The notes under the pieces were generated by a model. The model worked only from the letters and a program-made list of their open reading frames with translations. It was not told where the DNA came from and searched no databases. The translations under genes were made by a program, and so were the position numbers. A stretch of DNA of 51,016 bases from Acidihalobacter sp. (lineage in GTDB: Bacteria > Pseudomonadota > Gammaproteobacteria > DSM-5130 > Acidihalobacteraceae): positions 1 through 51,016 of the forward strand of contig JALUXU010000042.1 in assembly GCA_027013225.1 (NCBI GenBank), in the 5' to 3' direction. Positions 37,743-47,699 of the stretch are shown here, piece by piece. Positions within the stretch are counted from its first letter, which is position 1; every line of letters begins with the position of its first letter.

Positions 37743-38318
37743 ATGCACATGAACGCTGAAATGCATCTGGCCAATCACTTTTTGATCGCCATGCCACAGC
37801 TGGTTGATCCCAATTTCAATCGCACCTTGACTCTGGTTTGTGAGCATGACCGAAACGGTGCCATGGGGCTGGTCGTAAATCGCAGTCAGGAAATACGCCT
37901 GGGCCAATTGCTCGAACATGTGGGCATCCAGACGGAAATCGACTCGCTCAAGCGCCAGCCGGTATCCTCCGGAGGACCAGTGGAAAAGGAGCGTGGCTTT
38001 GTGCTTCATCGTCCTCTCGGTCAATGGGAAAGCACCCTCGCCATTAGCGACACCTTGGGACTCACCACGTCCAGAGACATTTTGGAAGCCCTGGCCCGCG
38101 GCGCGGAAAACGCGCCCACCGATGTCATGGTTCTGTTGGGATATGCCGGCTGGGCCCCCGGGCAGCTCGAAGCTGAAGTCGGCGAAAATGCCTGGCTCAC
38201 ACTCCCTGCCAGCGAGAATATCCTGTTCGACACGGCCTTGCCAGAGCGATGGCAAACGGCAGCGGCGCGCCTGGGAGTCGATCTTGGCCTACTGAGTACG
38301 GAGACGGGACATGCCTGA
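37743..38318 (+). CDS. yqgE: YqgE/AlgH family protein
   Basis: A 191-residue cytoplasmic protein of the UPF0301 (AlgH) family. Conserved blocks are NHFLIAMPQLVDPNFNRT, GAMGLVVNR, SSGGPVEKERGFVLH and MVLLGYAGWAPGQLEAE. The function is not established; in Pseudomonas a homologue affects alginate. Three in-frame ATGs (37743, 37749, 37761) compete and none has a clear ribosome site. The conserved region starts just after the third. It overlaps ruvX by eight bases, as in most gammaproteobacteria. Confidence 0.93.
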   Translation: MHMNAEMHLANHFLIAMPQLVDPNFNRTLTLVCEHDRNGAMGLVVNRSQEIRLGQLLEHVGIQTEIDSLKRQPVSSGGPVEKERGFVLHRPLGQWESTLAISDTLGLTTSRDILEALARGAENAPTDVMVLLGYAGWAPGQLEAEVGENAWLTLPASENILFDTALPERWQTAAARLGVDLGLLSTETGHA

Positions 38319-38760
38319 GCACTCACCTCTTCTGTGTTTCGATTACGGCAGCCGGCGCACCGGCGTCGCCGTGGGTCAGCGCCTCACCGCCAGCGCGCGC
38401 CCCCTCGCCACCCTGAACATGCCCAACGGCGAGATCGACTGGGTGGCGATGGATCGCCTCATCAAGACCTGGCAACCCAAGGAGTTGCTCGTTGGCCGTC
38501 CCACGCGCATGGATGGCTCGGTTGTCGCCATGACGCGCGCCGCCGAACGCTTTGCAAAGGCGCTCGCCAAACGCTATTCACTGCCGGTTTCTTTGATCGA
38601 TGAACGCCTGAGCTCAAGAGCAGCCGAAACCCTGCTGCGCGAACAATGCGCCTCGGGCCGCAAAAAACGCATCGCAAAAGATGAAGTGGATCGCTATGCC
38701 GCCGCTCTGCTGCTGGAAGACTGGCTTTCGCGTGAAACCCGTTTTGCCCCGCACCAATGA
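38311..38760 (+). CDS. ruvX: pre-16S rRNA nuclease RuvX/YqgF
   Basis: RNase H-fold nuclease, thought to trim the 5' end of 16S rRNA precursor. The 149-residue protein has the first catalytic Asp in CFDYGSRRTGVAVG, the Glu in IDERLSSRAAE and a C-terminal Asp in KDEVDRYAAALLLEDWL. The length is normal. Both ends overlap neighbours (8 bases with yqgE and 4 with pyrR), so it is embedded in the pyr transcription unit. Confidence 0.94.
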   Translation: MPEHSPLLCFDYGSRRTGVAVGQRLTASARPLATLNMPNGEIDWVAMDRLIKTWQPKELLVGRPTRMDGSVVAMTRAAERFAKALAKRYSLPVSLIDERLSSRAAETLLREQCASGRKKRIAKDEVDRYAAALLLEDWLSRETRFAPHQ

Positions 38761-39290
38761 GCGATCTTCCCAACGTTTCGCCCCTGCTCGATGAGCTCGC
38801 CCAGCGCCTGCAGGCCGAACTCGCCAAGGACGACAAGGATCCCTTGCTGGCGGGCATCCACACCGGTGGGGTCTGGATCGCCGAAGCCTTGCGGCAGCGA
38901 CTGCAAAACCCGCCGCCTTTGGGCACGTTGGACGTGAGCTATTATCGTGATGACCTCGCCCGAGGCGGTCTGCATCCCAGGCTCCACCCGACCCATTTGC
39001 CCGACGGCGTCGATGGCCGTACCATCTGGCTGATAGACGATGTGCTCCATACGGGCCGCACGGTGCGTGCCGCGATCAACGAAGTGTTCGACTTCGGGCG
39101 TCCGGCGCGAGTGCGCTTGCTGGTGCTGATCGTGCGCGCCGGCCATGAGCTTCCCATTGCAGCTGACCTCGCCGGCGCACGCATCGACGATTTGACCGAG
39201 AACGTCCGCATCCGCCTGCTTGGCCCCGATCCACTCCAGCTCGAAGTTACCTCAGCCAAAAAATCAGCCGCACGAGAGGGCATGACATGA
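38757..39290 (+). CDS. pyrR: PyrR bifunctional pyrimidine regulator / uracil phosphoribosyltransferase
   Basis: Phosphoribosyltransferase-fold protein of 177 residues. The PRPP loop is visible as [16 protein letters not shown] near 96-111. [22 protein letters not shown] and [12 protein letters not shown] agree with PyrR. In Gram-positives PyrR is an mRNA-binding attenuator; in Gram-negatives its regulatory role is less clear and it may serve as uracil phosphoribosyltransferase. I see no PyrR-type anti-antiterminator hairpin upstream of the operon. ATGA overlaps at both ends. Confidence 0.93.
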   Translation: MSDLPNVSPLLDELAQRLQAELAKDDKDPLLAGIHTGGVWIAEALRQRLQNPPPLGTLDVSYYRDDLARGGLHPRLHPTHLPDGVDGRTIWLIDDVLHTGRTVRAAINEVFDFGRPARVRLLVLIVRAGHELPIAADLAGARIDDLTENVRIRLLGPDPLQLEVTSAKKSAAREGMT

Positions 39291-40282
39291 AAGCGCAAGC
39301 GCCCCTCCCCGGCCCCGTTCCCAACAGCATACAGATCGATAACGGTCGCTTACGCCACCTCCTCTCCATCGAAGGATTGGGGCGCGCCATGCTGGAACAG
39401 ATCCTGGACAACGCTGCCTCCTTTGCCGGCCTCAACGAACAGGGAGTGAAAAAAGTCCCCTTGTTGCGCGGCAAAACCGTGGTCAATCTGTTTTTCGAGC
39501 CGAGCACCCGAACGCGCACCACCTTCGAACTCGCCGCCAAACGCCTGTCGGCGGATGTCATGAGCGTGTCCATGAGCACCTCTTCCACCACCAAGGGTGA
39601 AACGTTGCTCGATACATTGCGCAATCTCGAGTCCATGCAATGCGATATGTTCATCGTGCGTCACAACGAAGCAGGCGCCGCTCATTTTATCGCCCGTCAT
39701 GTCGCACCCGGCATCGCCGTAATCAATGCCGGTGACGGGCGGCATGCGCATCCCACGCAGGCCCTGCTCGATATGTTCACCATCCGCCGCCACAAGGAAG
39801 ACCTGTCCCGATTGCGCGTGGCCATCGTCGGAGATGTGCTCCATTCGCGCGTGGCCCGTGCAGATATTCACGCACTCAATACCTTGGCCACTGGGGAAGT
39901 TCGTGTGATTGCACCTCGCACCCTCCTGCCCGCGGAGGCCGAGACCCTTGGCGTGCAAATTTACCATGACATGGAAACCGGCCTGCGTGATGTGGATGTG
40001 ATCATCATGTTGCGCCTGCAGAGGGAACGCATGCTCGGCGCCTTCATTCCCAGTGAACACGAATACTTCCAGCGTTTCGGCCTCACCGAAGCGCGTCTCG
40101 CCCTGGCCGCCCCTGATGCGCTGGTGATGCACCCGGGCCCGGCCAATCGGGGTGTGGAAATCGATTCGTCGGTCGCCGACGGGTCTCACTCGGTCATACT
40201 GGAACAAGTCACCAACGGCCTCGCAGTGCGAATGGCGGTCATGGCCATGGTCATGGGCGCAAATCCAAAGGGGGACGCATGA
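39287..40282 (+). CDS. pyrB: aspartate carbamoyltransferase catalytic subunit PyrB
   Basis: Second step of pyrimidine synthesis: carbamoyl phosphate plus aspartate to carbamoyl aspartate. The 331 residues contain the carbamoyl-phosphate loop [13 protein letters not shown] (69-81), the SSTTKGET loop, [14 protein letters not shown] and the aspartate-binding MLRLQRERM. It is about 20 residues longer at the N-terminus than the E. coli chain. That is typical of the class that assembles with an inactive PyrC and has no PyrI. It overlaps the next gene by four bases. Confidence 0.96.
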   Translation: MKAQAPLPGPVPNSIQIDNGRLRHLLSIEGLGRAMLEQILDNAASFAGLNEQGVKKVPLLRGKTVVNLFFEPSTRTRTTFELAAKRLSADVMSVSMSTSSTTKGETLLDTLRNLESMQCDMFIVRHNEAGAAHFIARHVAPGIAVINAGDGRHAHPTQALLDMFTIRRHKEDLSRLRVAIVGDVLHSRVARADIHALNTLATGEVRVIAPRTLLPAEAETLGVQIYHDMETGLRDVDVIIMLRLQRERMLGAFIPSEHEYFQRFGLTEARLALAAPDALVMHPGPANRGVEIDSSVADGSHSVILEQVTNGLAVRMAVMAMVMGANPKGDA

Positions 40283-41568
40283 AGCGCCTATTGATCCGTG
40301 GTGGCCGTGTGATCGACCCCGCCAATGGTATCGATTGCCACGCCGATCTCGCCATCGACAATGGCCTCATCCTCGGCCTTGACCCGGTAGATTTCAAGGC
40401 GGACGAAATCATCCCCGCCGAGGGGCAGTGGATCGTGCCTGGACTCATCGATCTTGCCGCACGGCTTCGCGAACCGGGCGAAGAACACAAGGGCACAATC
40501 GCCAGCGAATGCCGGGCCGCAGCAGCAGGCGGCATCACCACCGTATGCGCCCAGCCCGATACATTGCCGCCAGTGGACACACCCGCTGATGTGCGTCTTC
40601 TGCGTCAGAAAGCCGAACAGGCCGGAGGCGCCAGAATCGCGGTTATCGCCGCGCTGACTCAAGGACTCGACGGTGAACACCTGACCGAAATGGCCGCGCT
40701 GCAGGAAGCTGGCTGCGCAGGGGTTGGTAATGCGCTGCGACCGATCAGTGATTTGCTGGTATTGCGCCGCGCCCTCGAATACGCTGCAGGCTTGGGTCTC
40801 ACAGTTTTTGCGCAGCCTTCCGACCCCAGCCTGACCCGTGGCGGCTGCGCGCACGAGGGTGCAGTCGCCACTCGCCTCGGACTGCCCGGCATACCCGTGG
40901 CCGCAGAAACCGCCGCACTCGGGCAATGGCTCGCCCTGGTAGAAGAAACCGGCGCGCGAGTCCACTTCGGCCGCCTTTCCAGCGCCGCCGGCGTGCGCAT
41001 GCTTCGCCGCGCCAAGGCAGATGGTCTGCCGGTGAGTGCCGATGTAGCCGCTCACCAGCTCTTTCTCAGCGAGATGGATATCTTCGGTTTCAATCCCCAA
41101 TGCCATATGTTGCCGCCGTTGCGCGGGGAGCGTGATCGCGATGCCTTGCGGGAAGCGCTGGCAGAAGGTGTACTCGGGGCCATTTGTTCGGATCATCAAC
41201 CCCACGAACCCGATGCCAAACTGGCGCCCTTCCCCTCGACCCAAGCAGGCATTTCCGCCCTGGAGACCCTTCTGCCGCTGGGGCTCAGACTGGTCGAAGA
41301 AGGCGTCATGCCTCTCCATGATCTTATTGCTCGCCTCACCAGCGTACCCGCGCACATTCTCAACCTGAACACTGGCCATCTGGGCGTGGGTGCCTCGGCG
41401 GATCTATGTCTCATAGATCCTGGGGCCGAGTGGGAACTGGATGCAGAGCGCCTGCAAAGCCGCGGTCGAAACACCCCTTTTCATGGCTGGCTGTTTCGCG
41501 GCCGCGTAAGCCTTACTCTGGTCGGTGGCCGGCCGGTACACGCAATGACTACAGAAGAACACCAATGA
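40279..41568 (+). CDS. pyrC': inactive dihydroorotase-like partner PyrC' (PyrX)
   Basis: A 429-residue amidohydrolase-fold protein of the dihydroorotase family. The metal-binding motif that should read DxHxHLREPG is D58-L-A60-A-R62-LREPG, so both first-strand histidines are gone. AAHQL replaces the usual paired His of a later strand, although CSDHQPH is retained. It should not be catalytic. In pseudomonads a similar PyrC' is needed to assemble active PyrB dodecamers, and this gene follows pyrB with an ATGA overlap. A working dihydroorotase must be encoded elsewhere. Confidence 0.92.
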   Translation: MKRLLIRGGRVIDPANGIDCHADLAIDNGLILGLDPVDFKADEIIPAEGQWIVPGLIDLAARLREPGEEHKGTIASECRAAAAGGITTVCAQPDTLPPVDTPADVRLLRQKAEQAGGARIAVIAALTQGLDGEHLTEMAALQEAGCAGVGNALRPISDLLVLRRALEYAAGLGLTVFAQPSDPSLTRGGCAHEGAVATRLGLPGIPVAAETAALGQWLALVEETGARVHFGRLSSAAGVRMLRRAKADGLPVSADVAAHQLFLSEMDIFGFNPQCHMLPPLRGERDRDALREALAEGVLGAICSDHQPHEPDAKLAPFPSTQAGISALETLLPLGLRLVEEGVMPLHDLIARLTSVPAHILNLNTGHLGVGASADLCLIDPGAEWELDAERLQSRGRNTPFHGWLFRGRVSLTLVGGRPVHAMTTEEHQ

Positions 41569-42452
41569 ACAGCACACCTCATCGCGCCACCATTTATCTT
41601 GAAGATGCCCGCATTCTCGGTCATGAATCGCATCCCGGCGAGCAGCGCATCCTTAAACTCGAGGCGCCTAAATGCGCTCAAGCGGCGCGCCCTGGAAGCT
41701 TCGCTCATCTGCAATGCGATCCTCTCCTTCCCATGCGACGGCCTTTGTCGATCATGCGCGTCGATCCAGAGGCCGGATGGGTCGAGTTCCTCTACAAAAT
41801 CATCGGCTACGGCACCAGACTGCTCGCCCGCCGACGGCCAGGTGAAAACCTCAGCCTGCTGGGGCCGATCGGACGCCCCTTCGCGGTGCATGCCGACCGC
41901 CCGCGCGCGGTGCTGATCGGCGGCGGTGTGGGCATCCCTCCAATGATTTTTCTCGCCAATCATCTCCGTCGCCTGCCTGGCTTCAAGCCCTTGGCTATCC
42001 TCGGCTCGGAAGTGCCATTCCCCTTCATACCCCGACCTTCCCGAATTCTGGTGCCGGGCATGCCAGATGGCATCATCGCCGCCATGCCGCTATTGGAGGA
42101 CTGGCTGATACCTTCCCGACTGGCAAGCCTCCAGGGGTTCCCCGGTTGTCATGATGGCTACGTCACGGATCTGGTGGTTCGCTGGCTCGACACTTTATCG
42201 CCCCGAGAGCTGGCTGAGGTCGAATTGTTCGCCTGCGGCCCGCATCCCATGCTCGAGGCCGTCGCCCGGCTCGCACGGAAATACGATCTGCCGGCGCAAG
42301 TATCACTGGAAGAGTTCATGGCCTGCGGGGTGGGCGGCTGCGCCGGCTGCACCGTAGCCATAGAAACGGCGGATGGGCAGGCCATGAAACGGGTTTGTGT
42401 AGACGGTCCGGTTTTCGATGCCGCCACTGTCGCCGCTTTCAAACCGGCCTGA
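41565..42452 (+). CDS. PyrK-like FAD / [2Fe-2S] electron transfer protein
   Basis: A 295-residue protein of the dihydroorotate dehydrogenase electron-transfer subunit family (ferredoxin reductase-like). The FAD-binding motif is MRRPLSIMR, the NAD-binding loop IGGGVGIPPMI, and ACGPHPMLEA is a typical reductase motif. The C-terminal cluster ligands are C254, C259, C262 and C278 (CGVGGCAGC...C-VDGPVF). In Gram-positives PyrK pairs with PyrD-B, but no pyrD is in this window. The ATG at 41565 overlaps the pyrC' stop (ATGA); longer in-frame extensions would lie inside pyrC'. The acceptor or donor is unknown. Confidence 0.85.
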   Translation: MNSTPHRATIYLEDARILGHESHPGEQRILKLEAPKCAQAARPGSFAHLQCDPLLPMRRPLSIMRVDPEAGWVEFLYKIIGYGTRLLARRRPGENLSLLGPIGRPFAVHADRPRAVLIGGGVGIPPMIFLANHLRRLPGFKPLAILGSEVPFPFIPRPSRILVPGMPDGIIAAMPLLEDWLIPSRLASLQGFPGCHDGYVTDLVVRWLDTLSPRELAEVELFACGPHPMLEAVARLARKYDLPAQVSLEEFMACGVGGCAGCTVAIETADGQAMKRVCVDGPVFDAATVAAFKPA

Positions 42453-42455
42453 ACA

Positions 42456-42471
42456 CCTGCTGATCAACAGG
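42456..42471. repeat. near-perfect 16-base palindrome between convergent genes
   Basis: CCTGCTGATCAACAGG is self-complementary except for one mismatched pair. It sits in the 36 bases separating the convergent ends of the pyrK-like and hemerythrin genes. It could be part of a bidirectional terminator, although no T tract follows on either strand. Confidence 0.3.
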
Positions 42472-42488
42472 CGAACTTACCGCTATTC

Positions 42489-43055
42489 TCAAGTTTTCCG
42501 GTTCTTCAAAAGCCGGTACAGCTCGCGATATTCGGTTTCGATTTGTTCGCCGAACATCGGATCCACGCTGTTAGGCATGCGGGTGTTTACCTCGCGCCAA
42601 TCCCCGTCATCCATGGTTTTTTCCAGATACGGCAGGATTTCTCTTTCTTCCATATCCAGGTGTTCTCTCTGGCGCACTATAAAATCCTGCAAACACTCTA
42701 CAAGATGCTCACGCGGAACCGCCACGTCATGCGTGGCGGCATCAAGCATTTCAAGAACGCCTCGAGTCAACTGATGCAGGGTGGCATGTTGCGCCCGAAC
42801 ACGCTTCCACGTATCTTCCATCGCCTCTGAGAGCGCGTGCCGTTCGAGAAAAACCTCCAACATGGTTTCCTCGCGGGGATGATGAATGCGATCCGGATAG
42901 CCGGAGAAATAATCCATGATCTGTCGGACACGCTCGAGATCGACTGCGCCCTCCAGATCCTCGCGAAGTGCCGCCATGTCGCTGCTCAGCAATTCCAACA
43001 AAACCGCCATGTGACGATGGTCATCATGGATTTCCTCCAAAGGACTTTTACTCAT
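42489..43055 (-). CDS. hemerythrin HHE-domain protein
   Basis: A 188-residue helical protein with a hemerythrin-type di-iron site. Likely ligands are H13 or H15 (DDHRHM), H58/H59 and E62 (HHPREE), H90 and H94 (QHATLH), and H132 and E136 (EHLDMEE). These are spaced as in cytoplasmic HHE proteins that bind oxygen or nitric oxide, or assist iron-sulfur repair. The ATG at 43055 has AGGGAG five bases upstream. The open frame extends to 43238, but that part is not conserved. It lies 189 bases downstream of the Anbu gene on the same strand. Confidence 0.87.
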   Translation of the reverse strand: MSKSPLEEIHDDHRHMAVLLELLSSDMAALREDLEGAVDLERVRQIMDYFSGYPDRIHHPREETMLEVFLERHALSEAMEDTWKRVRAQHATLHQLTRGVLEMLDAATHDVAVPREHLVECLQDFIVRQREHLDMEEREILPYLEKTMDDGDWREVNTRMPNSVDPMFGEQIETEYRELYRLLKNRKT

Positions 43056-43244
43056 GGCGCTCCCTAGCCCGAATGCTTCATCCCGTGGCTGGTGGAATAT
43101 GAAAAGATGCTGATTAACAATACCATTCTTTGCATGCCAGCAAGTAAGAAAATGCAACCGGCCTGTAACACCGCACTCGCCCGGGGGATCCGAGGCGTCC
43201 TCAACGCCGCACTGGAGCTTCCCAAACCCCACGAGCACTTGGAG

Positions 43245-44000
43245 TCAGCAAGCGCCGCCGGACTTGAATAAGCTGGGCCACAAGGGAGGCATGTTTTTGA
43301 ATGCCTCGCGGATGTTAGCATCCCAACTCTGGCGGATTTCTCGCAAATAAGGATGATCCTCGCCCAGTACAACGCGCGGCTTAAGGCACAGGCTGTCGTT
43401 TTCATATATCTGCAATTCCACCGGCGGCCCCACGGTGACATTGCTGCGCATGGTCGAATCCATCGACACCAGCGCACAGCGGGCGGCATCCGCTAGCGAT
43501 GTGTCGGCTTGAATGATGCGATCCAGAATAGGCTTTCCGTATTTGCTTTCTCCGATCTGGAGAAAGCGCGTTGTTTTCGAGGTGGTGATGTAATTGCCCT
43601 GAGGGTAAATCAGAAATATGCCTGCTTTTTTGCCGGCAATCTGTCCCCCTAGAATAAAGCTGACCTGCGGATCGAAGCCGGCTTGCTGCCCATCATTCGC
43701 CAAATACTTACGCTGTTCTGCCAAGCTAAGCTGGCCAATGTATGCGGCTGCCTCGGGAAGATCAGGCACCGAAGCTAGCGAGGTTTCGGCCCCATCTTCC
43801 ATATCTTTTCTGATTTGCACCAGCACCGCCTGAGTGGTGCCAAGATTTCCTGCCGAAAGCAATACGAATACACGTTCCCCCGGCACGCTGAATTCATGCG
43901 TTTTGCTGTAGGTGCTTACCTGATCGACACCCGCATTCGTTCTCGAGTCGGAACAAAAAACCAAACCGTCTTTTACATCGATCGCCAAACAATAGGTCAT
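43245..44000 (-). CDS. Anbu (bacterial proteasome homologue) peptidase
   Basis: A 251-residue Ntn-hydrolase related to the 20S proteasome beta subunit and HslV. It starts MTYCLAIDVKDGLVFCSDSR-TNAGVD, the Anbu signature. Thr2 would become the N-terminal nucleophile once Met is removed, with no propeptide. The conserved acidic residue (SDSRTNAG) and downstream Lys follow, and IGESKYGKPILDR is also typical. Anbu is usually encoded with a transglutaminase-like protein, an alpha-E (DUF403) protein and an ATP-grasp protein. None is here. The natural substrate of Anbu is not known. A GGGAGGGAAG ribosome site precedes the ATG. Confidence 0.9.
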   Translation of the reverse strand: MTYCLAIDVKDGLVFCSDSRTNAGVDQVSTYSKTHEFSVPGERVFVLLSAGNLGTTQAVLVQIRKDMEDGAETSLASVPDLPEAAAYIGQLSLAEQRKYLANDGQQAGFDPQVSFILGGQIAGKKAGIFLIYPQGNYITTSKTTRFLQIGESKYGKPILDRIIQADTSLADAARCALVSMDSTMRSNVTVGPPVELQIYENDSLCLKPRVVLGEDHPYLREIRQSWDANIREAFKNMPPLWPSLFKSGGAC

Positions 44001-44175
44001 GAAATCTTCCCTCCCAGGAATCGACTGATGTTATGCGGCGCCTTCTATTCCGTCAATGCTAAGAGGTTGCAGGATTAGAAAAGTCTGCTGTGGCGATGGG
44101 GCGATGTGAAGGCGGAGCCGATTTTAGGGGCGGCAATCCGGCACGCATCTCACTAGATCTATCAAGCCGACGGAC

Positions 44176-46290
44176 TCATTGATGTTTGTGTCTGAATTCG
44201 GCGCGTACGCAATGCAATATTCCGTAAGAATACGCTTTGTCCAAGGAATCGAACACCGGCTTGAGGCGTTCATCGCCGTGCATGGCAAACGCCTGGCGAA
44301 TCGAGTCGAGTTCGACATCCTCCAAGCCGGTGGCTTCGGCCGCGCTCATCTCGCCTCGACCGATCGCGTCGGCGAAATGCTGGTAGATCGTTTCCGCACG
44401 CAAGCCGCGATGGCGAGCCACCGCTTCCACATCCATGCCTGCCCGGTACAACAACAGGCTTTCCTCCACCGTCTCAACAACAGAAACCGGATTCGCAGCG
44501 GCGGCATTACTTTTAAGTACCTCGAGAAAATCGCTGGCATAGGCTTTCAGCTTGTGTTCACCCACGCCGGGCACCCCGGCCATGTCTGCGAGCATGGCAT
44601 CACTGAAAATCATGTAAGCGGGCAGTCCTTCGGCTTCAGCCAAAACACTGCGCCTGGCACGCAGAGCCTCCCAGAGCGCGCGATCGGCCGACTTTGCAAA
44701 GCGTCGTCGTTCGCGGCGGTGGCTTTGGGCCTTGCTTCGTATGCGCTCGCGCCGCCGCAATTGCACCTTGGACTCACCGCGCAGCACCGGCCGGCTCGCT
44801 TCTGTAAGACGCAAGCCACCATGTCCTTGCAGATCGACAGCCAATAACCCCCGGGCAATCATCTGCCGGAACACCCCGCGCCAGTCTTCGGCCGGCAGCT
44901 CCTGACCGATCCCGAAAGTGGAAACCAAGTCATGGCCGAACTGCTTTATGCGCGGCTCATCCTTGCCCAGCAACACATCGATAAGATAATTCACTCCGAA
45001 GCGCTGGCCGGTGCGGTATACGCACGAAAGGGCTTTGCGCGCAGCCTCGGTGGCATCCCAGGTTGCCGGCGGCGACAGGCAGTTGTCGCAATTTCCGCAA
45101 GGCGCATCCAAAGTATCACCGAAATAGCGCAATAAGGCCTGGCGTCGGCAGGTGGTCAACTCGCAGAACCCCAGCATGGCCTCGAGCTTGTGTCGCTCTA
45201 TCCGCTTGTAGGCTTCGTCTGCTTGTGAATTATCCTGCATCTGGCGCAAGGTGATGACATCCTGCAGTCCATAGAGCATCCAGGCGTCCGCCGGCAAGCC
45301 GTCGCGTCCGGCCCGCCCGGTTTCCTGGTAATAAGCTTCCAGACTTCTGGGCAAATTGAGGTGGGCGACAAAACGCACGTCAGGCTTGTCTATACCCATA
45401 CCAAAAGCAATGGTGGCGACCACTATGACGCTCTCCTCACGCAAAAAACGTTCCTGCGTATTCATCCGCTCAGAGGCGGGCAATCCAGCGTGATAGGGCA
45501 AGGCTGTCAGTCCGCGGGCGCTCAACCAGGCGGCGGTTTCCTCGACCTTGCGCCGTGACAAACAATAGACGATGCCCGCCTCGCCCTCATGCTCCTCACG
45601 AATGAACCGCAACAACCGTTCCCGGGCGTTGCCACCCCCTTCTGCCAGCCGGTAGCGGATATTCGGACGATCGAAACCAGCGATAAAGGTATGAGCCTCA
45701 TGCAAGGCCAGCCGCTCTACGATCTCGCCACGCGTGGGTGCGTCGGCAGTCGCCGTCAATGCAATGCGCGGCACCTTGGGAAAACGTTCATGCAACCGGG
45801 AAAGCTGCATGTATTCGGGCCTGAAATCATGCCCCCACTGCGATACGCAATGCGCCTCGTCGATGGCGAACAAGGCGATCCGCGCACGTGCCAGCAACTC
45901 CAGAATTCGCGGTTGCAGCAAACGTTCCGGTGCCACGTAGAGCAGATCCAGCTCTTCTGCAAGCAACGCTTGTTCTACCTTACCGGCCGCCTCCGGCGCG
46001 AGCGTAGAGTTCAAGAAAGCCGCGCGCACACCATTTTGGCGCAAGGCCGACACTTGGTCGTGCATCAAAGCAATCAAAGGGGAAACCACGACTCCAGTGC
46101 CTGGGCGCAATAGCGCCGGAATCTGGTAGCAAACTGATTTACCGCCGCCTGTGGGCATGATAACGAGGGCATCGCCACCGGCGATCACATGGTTGATGAT
46201 TTCCGCTTGGTGTGGACGAAAGTGCGTGTATCCGAAGACCTTTTGCAGGATCTGCCGCGTGGGATCCAGGACCTCGACTTGAGTTGTCAT
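44176..46290 (-). CDS. recQ: ATP-dependent DNA helicase RecQ, long form
   Basis: 3'-5' helicase acting at stalled forks and in RecF-pathway recombination. From the ATG at 46290 it has 704 residues. Motif I is MPTGGGKS (K51), motif [20 protein letters not shown], motif [12 protein letters not shown]. The zinc site is CELTTCRRQ...PCGNCDNC. A winged helix follows, then the HRDC domain (about 500-590). An extra C-terminal helix-turn-helix-like region of roughly 100 residues ([20 protein letters not shown]) is lacking in the 609-residue E. coli enzyme. Its start overlaps the histidine kinase stop by four bases. Confidence 0.95.
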   Translation of the reverse strand: MTTQVEVLDPTRQILQKVFGYTHFRPHQAEIINHVIAGGDALVIMPTGGGKSVCYQIPALLRPGTGVVVSPLIALMHDQVSALRQNGVRAAFLNSTLAPEAAGKVEQALLAEELDLLYVAPERLLQPRILELLARARIALFAIDEAHCVSQWGHDFRPEYMQLSRLHERFPKVPRIALTATADAPTRGEIVERLALHEAHTFIAGFDRPNIRYRLAEGGGNARERLLRFIREEHEGEAGIVYCLSRRKVEETAAWLSARGLTALPYHAGLPASERMNTQERFLREESVIVVATIAFGMGIDKPDVRFVAHLNLPRSLEAYYQETGRAGRDGLPADAWMLYGLQDVITLRQMQDNSQADEAYKRIERHKLEAMLGFCELTTCRRQALLRYFGDTLDAPCGNCDNCLSPPATWDATEAARKALSCVYRTGQRFGVNYLIDVLLGKDEPRIKQFGHDLVSTFGIGQELPAEDWRGVFRQMIARGLLAVDLQGHGGLRLTEASRPVLRGESKVQLRRRERIRSKAQSHRRERRRFAKSADRALWEALRARRSVLAEAEGLPAYMIFSDAMLADMAGVPGVGEHKLKAYASDFLEVLKSNAAAANPVSVVETVEESLLLYRAGMDVEAVARHRGLRAETIYQHFADAIGRGEMSAAEATGLEDVELDSIRQAFAMHGDERLKPVFDSLDKAYSYGILHCVRAEFRHKHQ

Positions 46291-47699
46291 TTCCTGGCAG
46301 GCAATCGCGGCGAAGCGTCGCGGTTTTGCTGGCGGGCCTTGCCAACCACAGGCAATGGCAGACTCAACCGCACGCACAATCCACCGCCTTCTCGATTTTC
46401 CGCCTTGACGCTGCCGCCATGAGCCTCTACCGCACGGCGCGTGATGGCCAGTCCCAGCCCATAGCCAGATCGGGCGCCCGTTGGAGCGTCACCCGCGCGG
46501 ACAAAAGGTTCGAAGATGGCAGCGAGCTGATCCTCAGGCAAACCCGGACCACGATCACAGACGATAACTTTGAACTGGCCACTTTCACGCTCGCCCCGGA
46601 CCGTGACTTCTGCGCCTTTAGGACTGTATTTTAAGGCGTTGCGGATAACGTTCTCAAAAGCCCTTCGCAACAATTCCCGGCGTCCCTTGAGTGATCCCGA
46701 GTCACAATATTCGAGCACCACTCGGCGCTCTTCAGAAGCTTCGAAATTGGCATCATCGACCACGGTTTCGAGTAAGGCCGCCAAATCGATCCCCTCCTCC
46801 GCCTCCATACCCACGCCCGCATCAAGGCGGGCCAGCGTAAGAAGTTCACCCACCAATTGATCCAGACGCGCCGCTTCGCGCTCGATTCGCTCCAGCGCCA
46901 TCTCCAACTTATCGGGCTGTTGCCGGGCCAACGCCAGTGCCACTTGCATGCGCGCCAATGGCGAGCGCAATTCATGCGATACGTCGTGCATCAGACGCTG
47001 CTGCGTATTGACCATGTTCTCTAGTCTATCCGCCATGTAATCGAAATCATGGCCCAGATCGGCGATCTCGTCGCTGCGAACCCCCATGGCCTGAGAGACG
47101 CGGGCGCTCAGGTCTCCTGCAGCGAGGGCTTTGGCTGACCGTTGCAGAAGACGTACCGGTCGGGTGAGATACCAGGCAAGCAGCAGGCTGAAAATAAGAC
47201 TGGCGCACAATGCCACCCCCAACTGGATCAGCAAGGTATCGGCCACGGGATAACGAGAGGGGGGAAGCGGCTTGCCACCGATGTGCGCTGGAATGAACAA
47301 TAAATACACATGGCCATCGGGGGTAGCTACAAGGCGCAGTCCGCGAGGCACAGCTTTTCCGTTACTCGCCGCCAGCGCCTCACGCGCCTTGCGCAACGCT
47401 TCTGGGGGCACGGGGCGACCGAAAATGTCTTCACCCTTTGAGTTTACTGCCAACACAGGAATCCGGTACATGAGGTTTTCGTTGGCAAGCAGAACCCGCA
47501 GCGCTGACGCCCCCCCCAAACGCAAGGCCATGGCGGCTGCATTGAGCACGAATTCAGCGCGAGGCCCCCCATTGCTCAGATAGGTCAGATCCTCGAGTTG
47601 AGTCCGGTTGTATACATAGACAGCCAATCCAACTGCCGAACCAATGGCCAGCTGCATCAGCCAGAACCCTATGAAAATTTTCCAGAAAAGTCGTCCCAT
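46287..47699 (-). CDS. CpxA-type sensor histidine kinase
   Basis: A 470-residue inner-membrane kinase with one helix near the N-terminus, a periplasmic sensor of about 130 residues, a second helix (about 160-180), HAMP ([18 protein letters not shown]), and the phosphoacceptor site [15 protein letters not shown] near residue 240. An HATPase domain with [17 protein letters not shown] and GYGLGLAI follows. The order and motifs are those of CpxA/RstB-like envelope sensors; the signal is not known. ATG at 47699 overlaps the regulator stop by one base (TGATG), and its stop overlaps recQ by four. Confidence 0.9.
   Translation of the reverse strand: MGRLFWKIFIGFWLMQLAIGSAVGLAVYVYNRTQLEDLTYLSNGGPRAEFVLNAAAMALRLGGASALRVLLANENLMYRIPVLAVNSKGEDIFGRPVPPEALRKAREALAASNGKAVPRGLRLVATPDGHVYLLFIPAHIGGKPLPPSRYPVADTLLIQLGVALCASLIFSLLLAWYLTRPVRLLQRSAKALAAGDLSARVSQAMGVRSDEIADLGHDFDYMADRLENMVNTQQRLMHDVSHELRSPLARMQVALALARQQPDKLEMALERIEREAARLDQLVGELLTLARLDAGVGMEAEEGIDLAALLETVVDDANFEASEERRVVLEYCDSGSLKGRRELLRRAFENVIRNALKYSPKGAEVTVRGERESGQFKVIVCDRGPGLPEDQLAAIFEPFVRAGDAPTGARSGYGLGLAITRRAVEAHGGSVKAENREGGGLCVRLSLPLPVVGKARQQNRDASPRLPARK

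Noticed and set aside
40288-41379. Long open frame of 363 codons on the minus strand over pyrC'
   Set aside because: It is the antisense shadow of a recognised gene, has no family resemblance or ribosome site, and fits the usual long shadows of GC-rich coding sequence.
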